DNA from: Bog-756 sp963777665
GTDB taxonomy: Bacteria; Actinomycetota; Acidimicrobiia; Acidimicrobiales; RAAP-2
Direction of reading: 5' to 3'
DNA length: 64,000 bases
Assembly (NCBI GenBank): GCA_963777665.1
Contig: CAVZRJ010000018.1
Coordinates: 1-64,000 of the forward strand
Shown here one piece after another: positions 44,852 to 53,448 of the stretch (within the stretch, counting starts at the first letter, position 1; each line of letters starts with the position of its first letter). The position numbers were made by a program, and so were the translations under genes. Under the pieces are notes generated by a model that worked only from the letters and a program-made list of their open reading frames with translations, was not told where the DNA came from and made no database searches.

Positions 44852-45845
44852 AGCCGTCACCCTCGGCGGCCGGCGCGACGTCGATGACCACCTTCCCGAT
44901 GGCCTTCCCCTCGGCCACCAGCCCGATGCCGGCGGCGACCTCGTCGAGGGGGAACGTCGCCCCCACGTGCGGAACCACCTGCCCGGTCGCGAAGAGCTCC
45001 CAGAGCTCGTCCTCATTGCGGACGAGCTCGTCCCCTGCGTGCTCGGCGAAACCCAGGAACTCGAAGCCGAGCACCTGACACCCCTTCAACAGCACCAGGT
45101 TGAGGGGGATCCGGGGGATCACCCCCGAGGCGTAGCCCACCGTCACGAAGCGACCGCCCCATCGGAGCGAGCGCAGGGCCGGCTCGGCCAGGTCCCCCCC
45201 GACCGGGTCGACCACGACGTCCGCCCCCGTTGGCAGCAGCTCCTTGAGCGCACCACGCAGCTCGACCGCGGGGTGCTCGACGAGGTTGACGGCCCCCTGG
45301 GCGGCCGCTGCCTCGAGCTTTTCGGTGGACGAGGCCACAGCGGTCACCGTGGCACCGAGATGGCTGCCGAGCCGGACCGCGGCCAGGCCGACCCCTCCGC
45401 CGGCACCGAGGACCACCAGCTCGTCGCCCGTCTGCAGGCGGGCGACCGAGCGCAGGACGTGATAGGCGGTCCGCCACGCCACTCCGAAGGCGGCGGCGTG
45501 GCGGTCGTCGACTCCGGGGGGAACGGGCCGCACCAACCCGGCAGCCACGGTCACCTCTTCGGCGAACGCGCCGACCAACCCGGTGCCCGCCACGCGGTCG
45601 CCGACGACGATCCCATGCACGTCGTCGGCCACCTCCTCCACCGTTCCCACGAATTCGCTCCCCGGCACGAACGGGGTCGGCACGCTGATCTGGTACCGGT
45701 CGGCCAAGACGAGCACGTCGGGAAAGTTGACCGCGGCGCTGGCAACTCGGACCCGGACCTCTCCGACTCCGAGTTGCGGTGACGGGAGCTCCTCGACCGT
45801 GACGACCGCCGGTGGCCCGTAGGTGCGGCACACCGCGGCACGCAC
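44811..45845 (-). CDS. Zinc-independent MDR (quinone oxidoreductase-like)
   Basis: 344 residues of the medium-chain reductase superfamily. VASAAVNFPDVLVLADRYQI at the substrate end, GSEFVGTVEEVADDVHG, and the NADPH Rossmann turn VLGAGGGVGLAAVRLGSHLG near residue 150. No structural zinc cysteines, so NADPH:quinone reductase or 2-enoyl-CoA reductase-like. It follows the enoyl-CoA hydratase, APH and ACAD genes on the same strand after a 1-base gap and could remove reactive enones. Confidence 0.9.
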   Translation of the reverse strand: MRAAVCRTYGPPAVVTVEELPSPQLGVGEVRVRVASAAVNFPDVLVLADRYQISVPTPFVPGSEFVGTVEEVADDVHGIVVGDRVAGTGLVGAFAEEVTVAAGLVRPVPPGVDDRHAAAFGVAWRTAYHVLRSVARLQTGDELVVLGAGGGVGLAAVRLGSHLGATVTAVASSTEKLEAAAAQGAVNLVEHPAVELRGALKELLPTGADVVVDPVGGDLAEPALRSLRWGGRFVTVGYASGVIPRIPLNLVLLKGCQVLGFEFLGFAEHAGDELVRNEDELWELFATGQVVPHVGATFPLDEVAAGIGLVAEGKAIGKVVIDVAPAAEGDGFREEAAGEAAGGR

Positions 45846-45846
45846 G

Positions 45847-46631
45847 TCAGCGGCCCCTCCAGATCGGGTCGCGCTTCTCGACGTAGGCCCGGGCTCCCTC
45901 CTGGGCGTCCTCGCTGGAGAACACCACCGACGTCCACTGCTCGTGCCGTGCCTGCACGGCGGCCGGATCCGTCACCCCGAGGCGCACGAGCTCCTTGGTG
46001 GCGGCGAGTCCGAGGGGACCGTTCGCCGCGATCCGTTCGGCCATCTCGACGGCCCGCGCGAGGACCTCCGTGGGCGGCACGACGGCGTTGACCAACCCGA
46101 TCTCATAGGCGCGGGCGGCGTCGATGAGCTCTCCGCTCAGGGTCATCTCGAGGGCGACGGCCAACGGGATCCTGGCGCCGATCTGGGTGCCCCCACCGGC
46201 CGCGAAGAGCCCGCGCTTGACCTCCGGCAGGCCGAAGCGGGCCTCACTGGAGGCGATGACCACGTCGCACCCGAGCAACAGCTCGAGCCCACCGGCCACC
46301 GCGGACGCGTTGGCCGCCCCCACCACCGGCACGCCGACCCGTCCCCGGAGGAGGCGCAGGTATGCGTCCGTCGCCTCGCCGGGGCTCGCTCCCGGTACGT
46401 CCCCGCCGGCGAAGGACCGCAGATCCATGCCCGCGCAGAACGCGCGCGCTCACCGGTTCCGGTGAGGACGACGGCCCGGACGTCCGGGGTGGCCTCGGCC
46501 TCGAGGATGGCGGTCCCGAGATCGGCGAGCAGCCCCGAGGTCAGGGCGTTGCGCGCCTCGGGGCGGTTGAGCCGGAGGATCTCGACGGCGCCCTGGCGCT
46601 CGCGTACGAGCTCGGTGGTCGGCTCGCTCAC
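45847..46631 (-). CDS. Enoyl-CoA hydratase/isomerase, one frameshift
   Basis: About 261 residues spanning a reading-frame change near 46437 in a CGCGCGCG tract. Start: ELVRERQGAVEILRLNRPEA and AVVLTGTGERA. After the break: MDLRSFAGG, then LELLLGCDVVIASSEARFGL (oxyanion hole), LPEVKRGLFAAGGGTQIG and AYVEKRDPIWRGR. Adds water to trans-2-enoyl-CoA. Starts with GTG 46631 overlapping the kinase stop. The break is in a dinucleotide repeat, so slippage or an assembly error is likely. Confidence 0.85.
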
Positions 46632-47641
46632 GAGCGGTAGTCCGAGGTCTCGGCCAGCTCGGCGGCACCCTGCATGAGATCGAGGATGATCGGCCCGTAG
46701 ACCTCGAGCTTCGGGTCGTCGCCCGCCCGCTGGAACCCCTGCTCGAGCACGATGGCCAGCTTCCACTTGGCCAGCACGCAGTAGTAGTCGATGTCGTCCA
46801 CCTGCCGTTGGGACACCTCGACGTAGCGGTCGAGGAGGGCCGAGCGTGGCGGCATGCCCGTCATGTCGACATAGCTGATCCCGCCACCGTCGGCATCGGG
46901 ATCCTCGGGCCAGCCGTTGACCACCCAGGCCAGATCGAGCTTGGGGTCGCCGACTGTCCCCATCTCCCAGTCCACGATGGCCGCCATCCGGGCAGGTGCC
47001 CCGTGCCGGAACATCACGTTGGCGAACTGGTAGTCCCCGTGCATGAGGCCGGGGACGAAGTCGATCGGCCGGTGCTCGCGCAGCCAGGCCGACGCCACGT
47101 CGAACCCGGGGAGTTCCCGTCCCTTGATGCGGTCGAGGAACGCCGTCCACCGGTCGACCTGGCGGTCGTGGAAGCCCTCGGGATGCCCGAGGTCGTGCAG
47201 GCCGGAGGCCTGCCAGTCGACCTTGCCGAGCTGGGCGATGCCGTCGACGAGCTCGAATGCGAGGCCCCGCCTCGCCTCGAGGTCGGTGTCGAAGGGTGGC
47301 GGCCACCCGTCGGTGTTCATCGGCGACCAGCCGTCGACGTAGCCCATCAGGTAGAAGTTGCGTCCGAGGACGGAGCGGTCCTCGCACATGGCGACGGCCG
47401 CCGTATGGGGGACGTCGGTTCCGTCGAGCGCCTCGATGATCCGCCACTCGCGATGGATCCCTTCGTCGTGGGACCCGGGGGCCGTCGGTGGGGGGATGCG
47501 CAGGGCACAGTGCAGCTCGCCCCTCCGGATCTCGTAGATCTCGTTCTGTGAGCCCCCGGACACGAAGGCGTGCTCGACGGGTTCACCCTTCCCGAGCCCT
47601 CGCTCGTCCATCCAGGCGGTCAGCTGTGCGATGTCGATCAT
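46628..47641 (-). CDS. APH-fold phosphotransferase, ACAD10/11-type partner
   Basis: 337 residues. N-terminal lobe VEHAFVSGGSQNEIYEIRRG, HRE in EGIHREWRIIEAL, catalytic loop GLMHGDYQFANVMF (residues ~215-228), metal loop IVDWEMGTVGDPKLDLAWVV. In mammalian ACAD10/11 this domain is fused to an acyl-CoA dehydrogenase and phosphorylates 4-hydroxyacyl-CoA. Bacterial LvaA has the same role in levulinate degradation. Here the ACAD gene is immediately upstream (overlap TGATG at 47641), a split version of the same pair. The phosphorylated position is inferred. Confidence 0.88.
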   Translation of the reverse strand: MIDIAQLTAWMDERGLGKGEPVEHAFVSGGSQNEIYEIRRGELHCALRIPPPTAPGSHDEGIHREWRIIEALDGTDVPHTAAVAMCEDRSVLGRNFYLMGYVDGWSPMNTDGWPPPFDTDLEARRGLAFELVDGIAQLGKVDWQASGLHDLGHPEGFHDRQVDRWTAFLDRIKGRELPGFDVASAWLREHRPIDFVPGLMHGDYQFANVMFRHGAPARMAAIVDWEMGTVGDPKLDLAWVVNGWPEDPDADGGGISYVDMTGMPPRSALLDRYVEVSQRQVDDIDYYCVLAKWKLAIVLEQGFQRAGDDPKLEVYGPIILDLMQGAAELAETSDYRS

Positions 47642-48942
47642 CAGAGATTCCCCACTTCGAGCTCGAGGAGGGCGGCGAACTTCTCGCGGGCGGCATCGCG
47701 GCGCGTCGGGAGGTGCTGGGTCGGCCAGGGGCCGTCGGTCGCCTCGTGGTCCCGGAGCACCTGTTTGGCGACGGTCACCTTGTGCACTTCGGTAGGGCCG
47801 TCCGCGAGGCCCATCACGCTTGCGGCGACCAGCATCGAGGGGAGGGACATCTCGTTGCTGACCCCGAGCGCCCCGTGGATCTGGATGGCCCGCCAGGCGA
47901 TGTCGTGCAGGACGCCCGGCATCAGGACCTTGACGGCGGCGATGTCCTTGCGCACCTTCCGGTAGTCGTTGTGCTTGTCGATGAGCCACGCGGTGTACAG
48001 CACGTAGAGGCGGAACTGCATGAGCTGGGCGTAGGAGTCTGCGATGTAGCCCTGGACGAATTGCTTGTCCGAGAGGCGTCCGCCCTGTACTTCACGGCTG
48101 AGCGCGCGCTCGCACATCGCGTCGAGGGCCCGCCCGGCCATGCCGATCGTCCGCATGGCGTGGTGGATGCGACCGCCACCGAGGCGGGTCTGGGCGATCG
48201 CGAACGCCTGACCCTCCCCTCCGAGGAGTGCCTCGGGGGGCAGGCGCACGTCGTCGTAGTGGATGAGGGCGTGCGAGCCCTCGCCTGCGGGCTCACCGGC
48301 GAGGCCCACGTTGCGGACGATGTCGACGCCGGGGGTGTCCGCGGGGACGAGGAACATCGACATGCCCTGGTAGGCGCTCACCTCGGGGTTGGTCACGGCC
48401 ATCACGATGAGGAACGAGGCCGTCCTGGCGTTCGAGGAGAAGAACTTCCACCCGTTGAGGATCCACTGGTCACCGTCCCGCACGGCACGGGTCTCGAACC
48501 GGGTCGGGTCCGAGCCTCCCTGCGGTTCGGTCATCGAGTAGCAGGAGAAGATCGCCCCCTCGAGAAGGGGACGCAGATAGCGCTCCTTCTGGGCCTCCGT
48601 CCCGTAGTGGGCGATGATCTCGGCGTTGCCGGTGTCGGGCGCCTGGCAGCCGAAGATGATCGGTGCCCAGGAGGATCGGCCGAGGATCTCGTTGAGGAGC
48701 GAGAGCTTGAGCTGCCCGTGACCCTGGCCGCCGAGCTCGGGGCCGAGGTGGGTCGCCCAGAGGCCCTCTGCCCGCACCTTCTCCTTGAGGGGGTCCACGA
48801 TCGTGCGCAGGGTCCCCTCCGGCGGCGTGAACTCGAGCCCCCGCCAGAGCGAGTCGATCGGCTCGACCTCCGTGCGCACGAACTCGTCGGCCCAGTCGAG
48901 CTTCTGCTGGTACTCAGGATCCGTTTCGAAGTCCCAGGTCAT
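47641..48942 (-). CDS. Acyl-CoA dehydrogenase, ACAD10/11-like
   Basis: 433 residues. FSCYSMTEPQGGSDPTRFET at residue ~133, FSSNARTASFLIVMAV, ALLGGEGQAFAIAQTRLGGG, and VQGYIADSYAQLMQFRLYVL near residue 280. Dimeric/tetrameric ACAD of the mycobacterial FadE/ACAD11 clade. Paired with the kinase at 46628, so its likely job is removal of the phosphate-activated 4-hydroxyl to give an enoyl-CoA, as in ACAD11. Divergent from a TetR gene with the inverted repeat 48962-48990 between them. Confidence 0.9.
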   Translation of the reverse strand: MTWDFETDPEYQQKLDWADEFVRTEVEPIDSLWRGLEFTPPEGTLRTIVDPLKEKVRAEGLWATHLGPELGGQGHGQLKLSLLNEILGRSSWAPIIFGCQAPDTGNAEIIAHYGTEAQKERYLRPLLEGAIFSCYSMTEPQGGSDPTRFETRAVRDGDQWILNGWKFFSSNARTASFLIVMAVTNPEVSAYQGMSMFLVPADTPGVDIVRNVGLAGEPAGEGSHALIHYDDVRLPPEALLGGEGQAFAIAQTRLGGGRIHHAMRTIGMAGRALDAMCERALSREVQGGRLSDKQFVQGYIADSYAQLMQFRLYVLYTAWLIDKHNDYRKVRKDIAAVKVLMPGVLHDIAWRAIQIHGALGVSNEMSLPSMLVAASVMGLADGPTEVHKVTVAKQVLRDHEATDGPWPTQHLPTRRDAAREKFAALLELEVGNL

Positions 48943-48961
48943 CGGGGTCTCCCCTCCTCGT

Positions 48962-48990
48962 CCATTGGCAGAATATCATTCTGTCAATGG
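48962..48990. promoter_or_regulatory. Inverted repeat, TetR operator candidate
   Basis: CCATTGGCAGAAT (48962-48974) and ATTCTGTCAATGG (48978-48990), 12 of 13 pairs, ATC between. The right arm contains the TetR ATG (48987). It lies 20 bases upstream of the ACAD start. Confidence 0.7.
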
Positions 48991-49721
48991 AGAATCTATC
49001 TTCGGCGGAGCAGAACGACGTGGCGTCCCGGATCGCTCGTGCGACGCTCGTGAAGCGCGGGCCGGACTATACGGGCGAGGTCCGCCGGCTGCTCGACGCC
49101 GGACGGGCGGTCATGCGGCGGTGCGGGACCGAGTCGCGGCCCCGTGTCGCCGACATCGTCGCCGAGGCCGGGCTCTCCAACGACGGCTTCTACCGGCACT
49201 TCGCCTCGAAGGACGCGCTGGTCGCGGCCATCCTCGACGACGGCACCGAACGGCTGGTGAGCTACCTCGCCCACCAGATGAGCAAGGCGGAGAGCGCCGA
49301 AGGCCGGGTCCGCCGGTGGGTCGAGGGCGTCCTCGCACAGGCCTCGGACGCGGACAGTGCGGCGACCACCCTCGCCGTCCTCTGGAACGCCGGAAACCTC
49401 GGGTCGCGGTCCTCCCCAGACGCATCGACCGCCGCCAGGCTCGCCACCCTGCTCCCCGAGCACCTCGGCGAGATCGGGTGTCGGGACCCGGAGGTCGACG
49501 CCGTCCTCGTCGCCCATGTCGTCGTCGGGACGCTCACCGACCTCCTCTGGCAGCACCGCCGGCCGACCAGCCGGGACGTCGACCATCTGGTCGGGTTCAG
49601 CCTCGCGGCCTGCACCGCGGACGCCCCTGTGGCGGTGTCGGCGGAGCCCGACCGGCCACCGGGCCCACGGCGCGCGGATGTTACTAGGAGTGATCCCCCG
49701 TCCCCACGCCGCGGACGATGA
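48987..49721 (+). CDS. TetR-family regulator
   Basis: 244 residues. A long basic N-terminus (RATLVKRGPDYTGEVRRLLD), then the helix-turn-helix VADIVAEAGLSNDGFYRHFA, SKDALVAAILDDGTERLVSY, and a helical ligand domain. ATG 48987 lies inside the operator arm. This implies either very direct autoregulation with a nearly leaderless message, or a later start. Homologous sequence is well established only from about residue 20. Tail overlaps the convergent TetR gene by 38 bases. Likely controls the ACAD/APH/ECH/MDR operon. Confidence 0.88.
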   Translation: MENLSSAEQNDVASRIARATLVKRGPDYTGEVRRLLDAGRAVMRRCGTESRPRVADIVAEAGLSNDGFYRHFASKDALVAAILDDGTERLVSYLAHQMSKAESAEGRVRRWVEGVLAQASDADSAATTLAVLWNAGNLGSRSSPDASTAARLATLLPEHLGEIGCRDPEVDAVLVAHVVVGTLTDLLWQHRRPTSRDVDHLVGFSLAACTADAPVAVSAEPDRPPGPRRADVTRSDPPSPRRGR

Positions 49722-50424
49722 AGTCCCAGAGCTCCTCGGCCGGATCCCGGTCGTCGGCGCCGGCGGAGGTCCCGCTGATCGTGCTCGCGAACGCGTTGAA
49801 CATGACCGCTTCGAGCACCATCCCGGCGATCGGGCTCCGGCGGAGACCGGGGCGCACCTGGCCGGCGGCGTCGGCCTCGTCGAGCAGCTCACCGAACATC
49901 GACACGAGCGGGGCGAACGCGAGGGCTGCCTCGGCGGGATGGCTGGTGAGGAGCTGCTGGGCGAAGTCGGTCATGACAGGGACCGTGGACCCCCGTCCGG
50001 TCTCCGCCTGTCGGTGCGGGGGACGGCAGAGTCGGTAGTACTCGACCACGAACTGGTGGATGCGCTCCATCGGATCGTCCGCGCCGGCGATGCGCTCCTC
50101 GAGATAGTCGGTCGTCCAGCGGACGGACTCCTCGAACAGGGCCAGCAGGAGCTCGTGCTTCCCACCGAAGTACTGGTAGAAGAGCCGGAGCGACTGCCCC
50201 GAGCGTTCGACGACCTCGTGGACCGTGAAGTCGCTCCCCGGGCCCCCCTCGTTCATGAGCTCGAGCGCGGCGTCGAGGAAGCGCTGCAGTCGGGTTTCCG
50301 CCCTCGCCCTGGCGGTGAACAGCGACCTGGCGACCGCCAGCTCGCGCCTGCTCACACCCGGTTCGCCGGCCGGTGGTTCGGTCTCAACGGGATCGGCCCC
50401 GGCAGCGGCTTCGATATCCGTCAT
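49684..50424 (-). CDS. TetR-family regulator
   Basis: 246 residues. N-terminal RRELAVARSLFTARARAETR, then LQRFLDAALELMNEGGPGSD, HTH FTVHEVVERSGQSLRLFYQY and FGGKHELLLALFEESV, and a helical ligand domain ending in AEELWDFIVRGVG. Last gene of the leftward CoA-ligase, ACAD, ACAD, hydratase run (gap of 75 bases). Probably its local regulator. Confidence 0.9.
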   Translation of the reverse strand: MTDIEAAAGADPVETEPPAGEPGVSRRELAVARSLFTARARAETRLQRFLDAALELMNEGGPGSDFTVHEVVERSGQSLRLFYQYFGGKHELLLALFEESVRWTTDYLEERIAGADDPMERIHQFVVEYYRLCRPPHRQAETGRGSTVPVMTDFAQQLLTSHPAEAALAFAPLVSMFGELLDEADAAGQVRPGLRRSPIAGMVLEAVMFNAFASTISGTSAGADDRDPAEELWDFIVRGVGTGDHS

Positions 50425-50499
50425 TCGCCGTAGTGTAGTGGAGCGACGGAAATGGCGGTGTCTCCGCTGGTGAAGTGCGTTCTCGGGCGCCTCCCGACC

Positions 50500-51288
50500 T
50501 CAGCGGTCCTCGCCACGTGGCGCGAGGAGCCGATCCAGGTTCGCACGGAGCTCGGAAGAGGTGAACGATCGGTCCTCGGCGGCCAGCGCGAAGTCGAGCG
50601 TGGCGACCACGGCCCGCTCGAGGTGCAGATTGAGGATGCGCTTGGTGTCCTCCACCGCCTGGCGGGGCAGTGCGGCGATGCGATGGGCACAGGCGAGCGC
50701 CTGTTCGAGGACCTCGTCGTCGGGACAGACGTGGTTGGCCAGTCCCATCTCCGCGGCGCGGGCGGCCGGGATGCGGTCGCCGGTGAGGGCGTACTCCTTG
50801 GCCAGTTGCAGGCTGCAGAGGAGCGGCCAGGTGACCGGACCCCCGTCGGCGGCCACCAGACCGATCATGACGTGCGGATCGGCCAGGTGGGCGCTCTCGG
50901 CCATGAAGACGATGTCGGAGAGGGCGACCAGGCTGCACCCGAGCCCGACCGCGGGTCCGTTGACCGCGGACACGATCGGCACGCGGCAGCGCACCATGCC
51001 GGTCACGATCTGCTTTCCGTGGACGAGCGTCTCGCGGCGGAGCGGGGCGTCCCGGGCCAGCTCGTCGAGGTAGGCGAAGTCGCCGCCGGCCGAGAACGCC
51101 CGTCCGTTGCCGGTCAGCACCACCGCCCGCACCTCGTCGTCCGCGTCGATCTGCGGGAAGAGCTCGGCGAGCCCGCGGTGGAGTCCGCGGTTGGTTGCGT
51201 TGAGCTGCTCGGGCCGGTTCATCCGGACGATCCGGACCGGCCCGTCGTCGTCGACGACGAGCTCGTCGGTAAGGTCGTACGTGCTCAC
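50500..51288 (-). CDS. Enoyl-CoA hydratase/isomerase
   Basis: 262 residues, intact. VLTGNGRAFSAGGDFAYLDE, VPIVSAVNGPAVGLGCSLVA (oxyanion-hole region), DIVFMAESAHLADPHVMIGL and LTGDRIPAARAAEMGLANHV. Acts on enoyl-CoA made by the two dehydrogenases immediately upstream. Starts with ATG 51288 overlapping the ACAD stop by 4 bases. Glu replaced at one of the two usual catalytic glutamates (PHVMIGLVA), so isomerase rather than hydratase activity is possible. Confidence 0.9.
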   Translation of the reverse strand: MSTYDLTDELVVDDDGPVRIVRMNRPEQLNATNRGLHRGLAELFPQIDADDEVRAVVLTGNGRAFSAGGDFAYLDELARDAPLRRETLVHGKQIVTGMVRCRVPIVSAVNGPAVGLGCSLVALSDIVFMAESAHLADPHVMIGLVAADGGPVTWPLLCSLQLAKEYALTGDRIPAARAAEMGLANHVCPDDEVLEQALACAHRIAALPRQAVEDTKRILNLHLERAVVATLDFALAAEDRSFTSSELRANLDRLLAPRGEDR

Positions 51289-52415
51289 GGCGCCGGCAGG
51301 TGGAGGATCCGCGCCGCCACCAGGTTCCGCTGGATCTGGGAGGTACCGCCCATGACGCTCTGGGCCCTGCTGTAGAGGTACACCTTCATCCAGGTGTCGT
51401 CGGACCCGGCGGCACGGACCCCGCCCATCGAGAGCGCCGCGTGCCCGACGGACTGCTCGGTCCGGGTCATGAGCAACTTGTCCACCGATCCCTCCGGTCC
51501 GTGGGAGATTCCGTCGAGACGGTCGGACAGCCGCCGGCAGACGTGGCGCCGCAGCATCTCCGATTCGACGATCGCCCAGGCTAGATCACGGACCTGCTCC
51601 GCGCCGTACCGCTCGGGAGCGGCACGCACCTGCGCGACCAGGTCGTGCACCTGCTTGGCGTAGCGGCCGGCGAAGCCCAGCTCGTGCGGCTCCCGTTCGT
51701 GGCTCACGATGGTCATGGCCAACGGCCACCCCTCGCCCGGCTCGCCGATCATGTTGGCGACCGGGACCCGTGCGCCGTCGAAGAGCACTTCGCCGAACTC
51801 CTTGGTGATCCCGTTGATCATCCGCAGTGGGCGGCGCTGCACACCGGGCTGCCCCATGGGCACGGCGAATGCCGAGATGCCCTTGTGCTTGGGGAGGTCG
51901 TGTCCGGTCCGGGCGAGCACCAGGCACCACTCCGCGTCGTCGGAGTAGCTGGTCCAGACCTTGTGGCCGGTGATCACGTACTCGCCGCCGTCCCGGTCGG
52001 CGCGGGTCCGCAGCGCAGCCAGGTCGGAGCCCGCATCGGGCTCGCTGAACCCCTGGCACCACCGGTCACGACCATTGACGATCCCCGGGAGGAAGCGGTC
52101 CCTGATGTCACTGCTGCCGTGCTCGAGGATGCCCTCGACCAGGTAGCCGAGGCTCGGTCGGGCCGGCGCGCCGGCGGCGGCCAGCTCCTCGTCCACGATC
52201 ACGTCGTAGACACTCGCCAGGCTCTGCCCGCCGATCTCCCTCGGCCAGGTCGCGCCGAAGAAACCGCCGTCGTAGAGCGAACGGTGCCACGCCGCCTGCC
52301 CGGCCCAGTACTCGTCGTCGGTGGACGACGCGGGCAGCCCGGGGTTGTGTGCCTCGAGCCACGAGCGGAGGCGGAGGCGGAATGCGGCCTCCTCCGGCGA
52401 GTCACCGAAGTCCAT
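51285..52415 (-). CDS. Acyl-CoA dehydrogenase, large partner
   Basis: 376 residues. WCQGFSEPDAGSDLAALRTR, VITGHKVWTSYSDDAEWCLV, MINGITKEFGEVLFDGARVP, and the end MGGTSQIQRNLVAARILHLP (catalytic-region). Its neighbour at 52402 is a second ACAD overlapping it by 14 bases, so these two are again probably unlike subunits of a heterotetramer. ATG 52415 is the start matching family length. Confidence 0.92.
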   Translation of the reverse strand: MDFGDSPEEAAFRLRLRSWLEAHNPGLPASSTDDEYWAGQAAWHRSLYDGGFFGATWPREIGGQSLASVYDVIVDEELAAAGAPARPSLGYLVEGILEHGSSDIRDRFLPGIVNGRDRWCQGFSEPDAGSDLAALRTRADRDGGEYVITGHKVWTSYSDDAEWCLVLARTGHDLPKHKGISAFAVPMGQPGVQRRPLRMINGITKEFGEVLFDGARVPVANMIGEPGEGWPLAMTIVSHEREPHELGFAGRYAKQVHDLVAQVRAAPERYGAEQVRDLAWAIVESEMLRRHVCRRLSDRLDGISHGPEGSVDKLLMTRTEQSVGHAALSMGGVRAAGSDDTWMKVYLYSRAQSVMGGTSQIQRNLVAARILHLPAP

Positions 52416-53448
52416 CACGCGCTCCGATCCCGTGGGCGGCGAGGACACGCTCGAGATTGACCCCGACCCCGCCGAGCACCTCGCCCGAGAGGAGGGCCCG
52501 CCGGAGATGGACGTGGGCCATGCACTCCCAGGTGTTGCCGATGCCCCCGTGCACCTGGATGACGGTCTCGCACACCCCGAGCGCCGCCCGGGTGCAGTAG
52601 GCCTTGGCCACAGCACCGGAGGCCATCGCCTCGTCGGGTGTGAGCGCGTCGACGGCCCACGCGGCATGGAGGGCGACGCTGCGCGAGCCCTCCATCAGCA
52701 CGAAGGCATCCGCCAACAGGTGCTGCACGGCCTGGAACGAGCCGACCGGCCGGCCGAACTGCCGGCGGGACGACGCGTAGTCGACCGCGAGGTCGATCGC
52801 ACCGCGCATCGTCCCGACGAGGTCCGCGCAGCCGACGGCCAGGCCGAGTGCCGTCCACGTCGAGAGGTCGTCGGCGGTGATCGGGCGGTCCCCGCAGGGC
52901 TCGACCCGGCGCACGGCCGACGCGGGGTCGACGGCGGCTCCGGGCCGGGTCAGGTCGGTGCCCACCTCCGCCCCATCGACCGGGACCTCGGCCAGGCGGT
53001 GGCCGGCCCCATCGGGCACCAGCAGCAGCGCCGAGGTCGCGCCGCGGGCATCGACCGCCACGGTGCCGTCCGGAATCCTCCCGCCGGCCGCGACGGCGGG
53101 CCCGGAGAGTGAGCCGGTGAAGACGACCGCTTCGGCGGCGTCGGCGGGCGGTGCACCGGCCTGCCGTCGCAGCTCTGCTGCCAGCGTCGGGCCGAGGAAC
53201 GGGACGTCGGCCGGGCCGCGACCGAGCTCCTCGGCAACGACCGCCACCTCGACGCCCGAGGCGAGCGGAGCCCTCCCGTCCACCGGGACACGCAGTTCGC
53301 GCCATCCTGCGGCCGCCACCGCGGCGTCGAGCGTTCCGGACCGCCCGGCGTCTGCGAGGTCGGCGACCGCACGGGGACCGAGCCGGTCGACCATCTGGGC
53401 GGCCGAGTCGCGGAGCGCCTGCTGCTCCGCGGAGAGCCGGACGTCCAT
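52402..53448 (-). CDS. Acyl-CoA dehydrogenase, small partner
   Basis: 348 residues. Starts MDVRLSAEQQALRDSAAQMV. The middle is Ala/Val/Gly-rich and poorly conserved, with no clear substrate-loop sequence, and the C-terminal helices are typical: YASSRRQFGRPVGSFQAVQH, CETVIQVHGGIGNTWECMAH. The non-canonical centre fits the non-catalytic subunit of an alpha2beta2 ACAD. ATG overlaps the CoA-ligase stop (TGATG). Confidence 0.9.
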   Translation of the reverse strand: MDVRLSAEQQALRDSAAQMVDRLGPRAVADLADAGRSGTLDAAVAAAGWRELRVPVDGRAPLASGVEVAVVAEELGRGPADVPFLGPTLAAELRRQAGAPPADAAEAVVFTGSLSGPAVAAGGRIPDGTVAVDARGATSALLLVPDGAGHRLAEVPVDGAEVGTDLTRPGAAVDPASAVRRVEPCGDRPITADDLSTWTALGLAVGCADLVGTMRGAIDLAVDYASSRRQFGRPVGSFQAVQHLLADAFVLMEGSRSVALHAAWAVDALTPDEAMASGAVAKAYCTRAALGVCETVIQVHGGIGNTWECMAHVHLRRALLSGEVLGGVGVNLERVLAAHGIGARDGLR

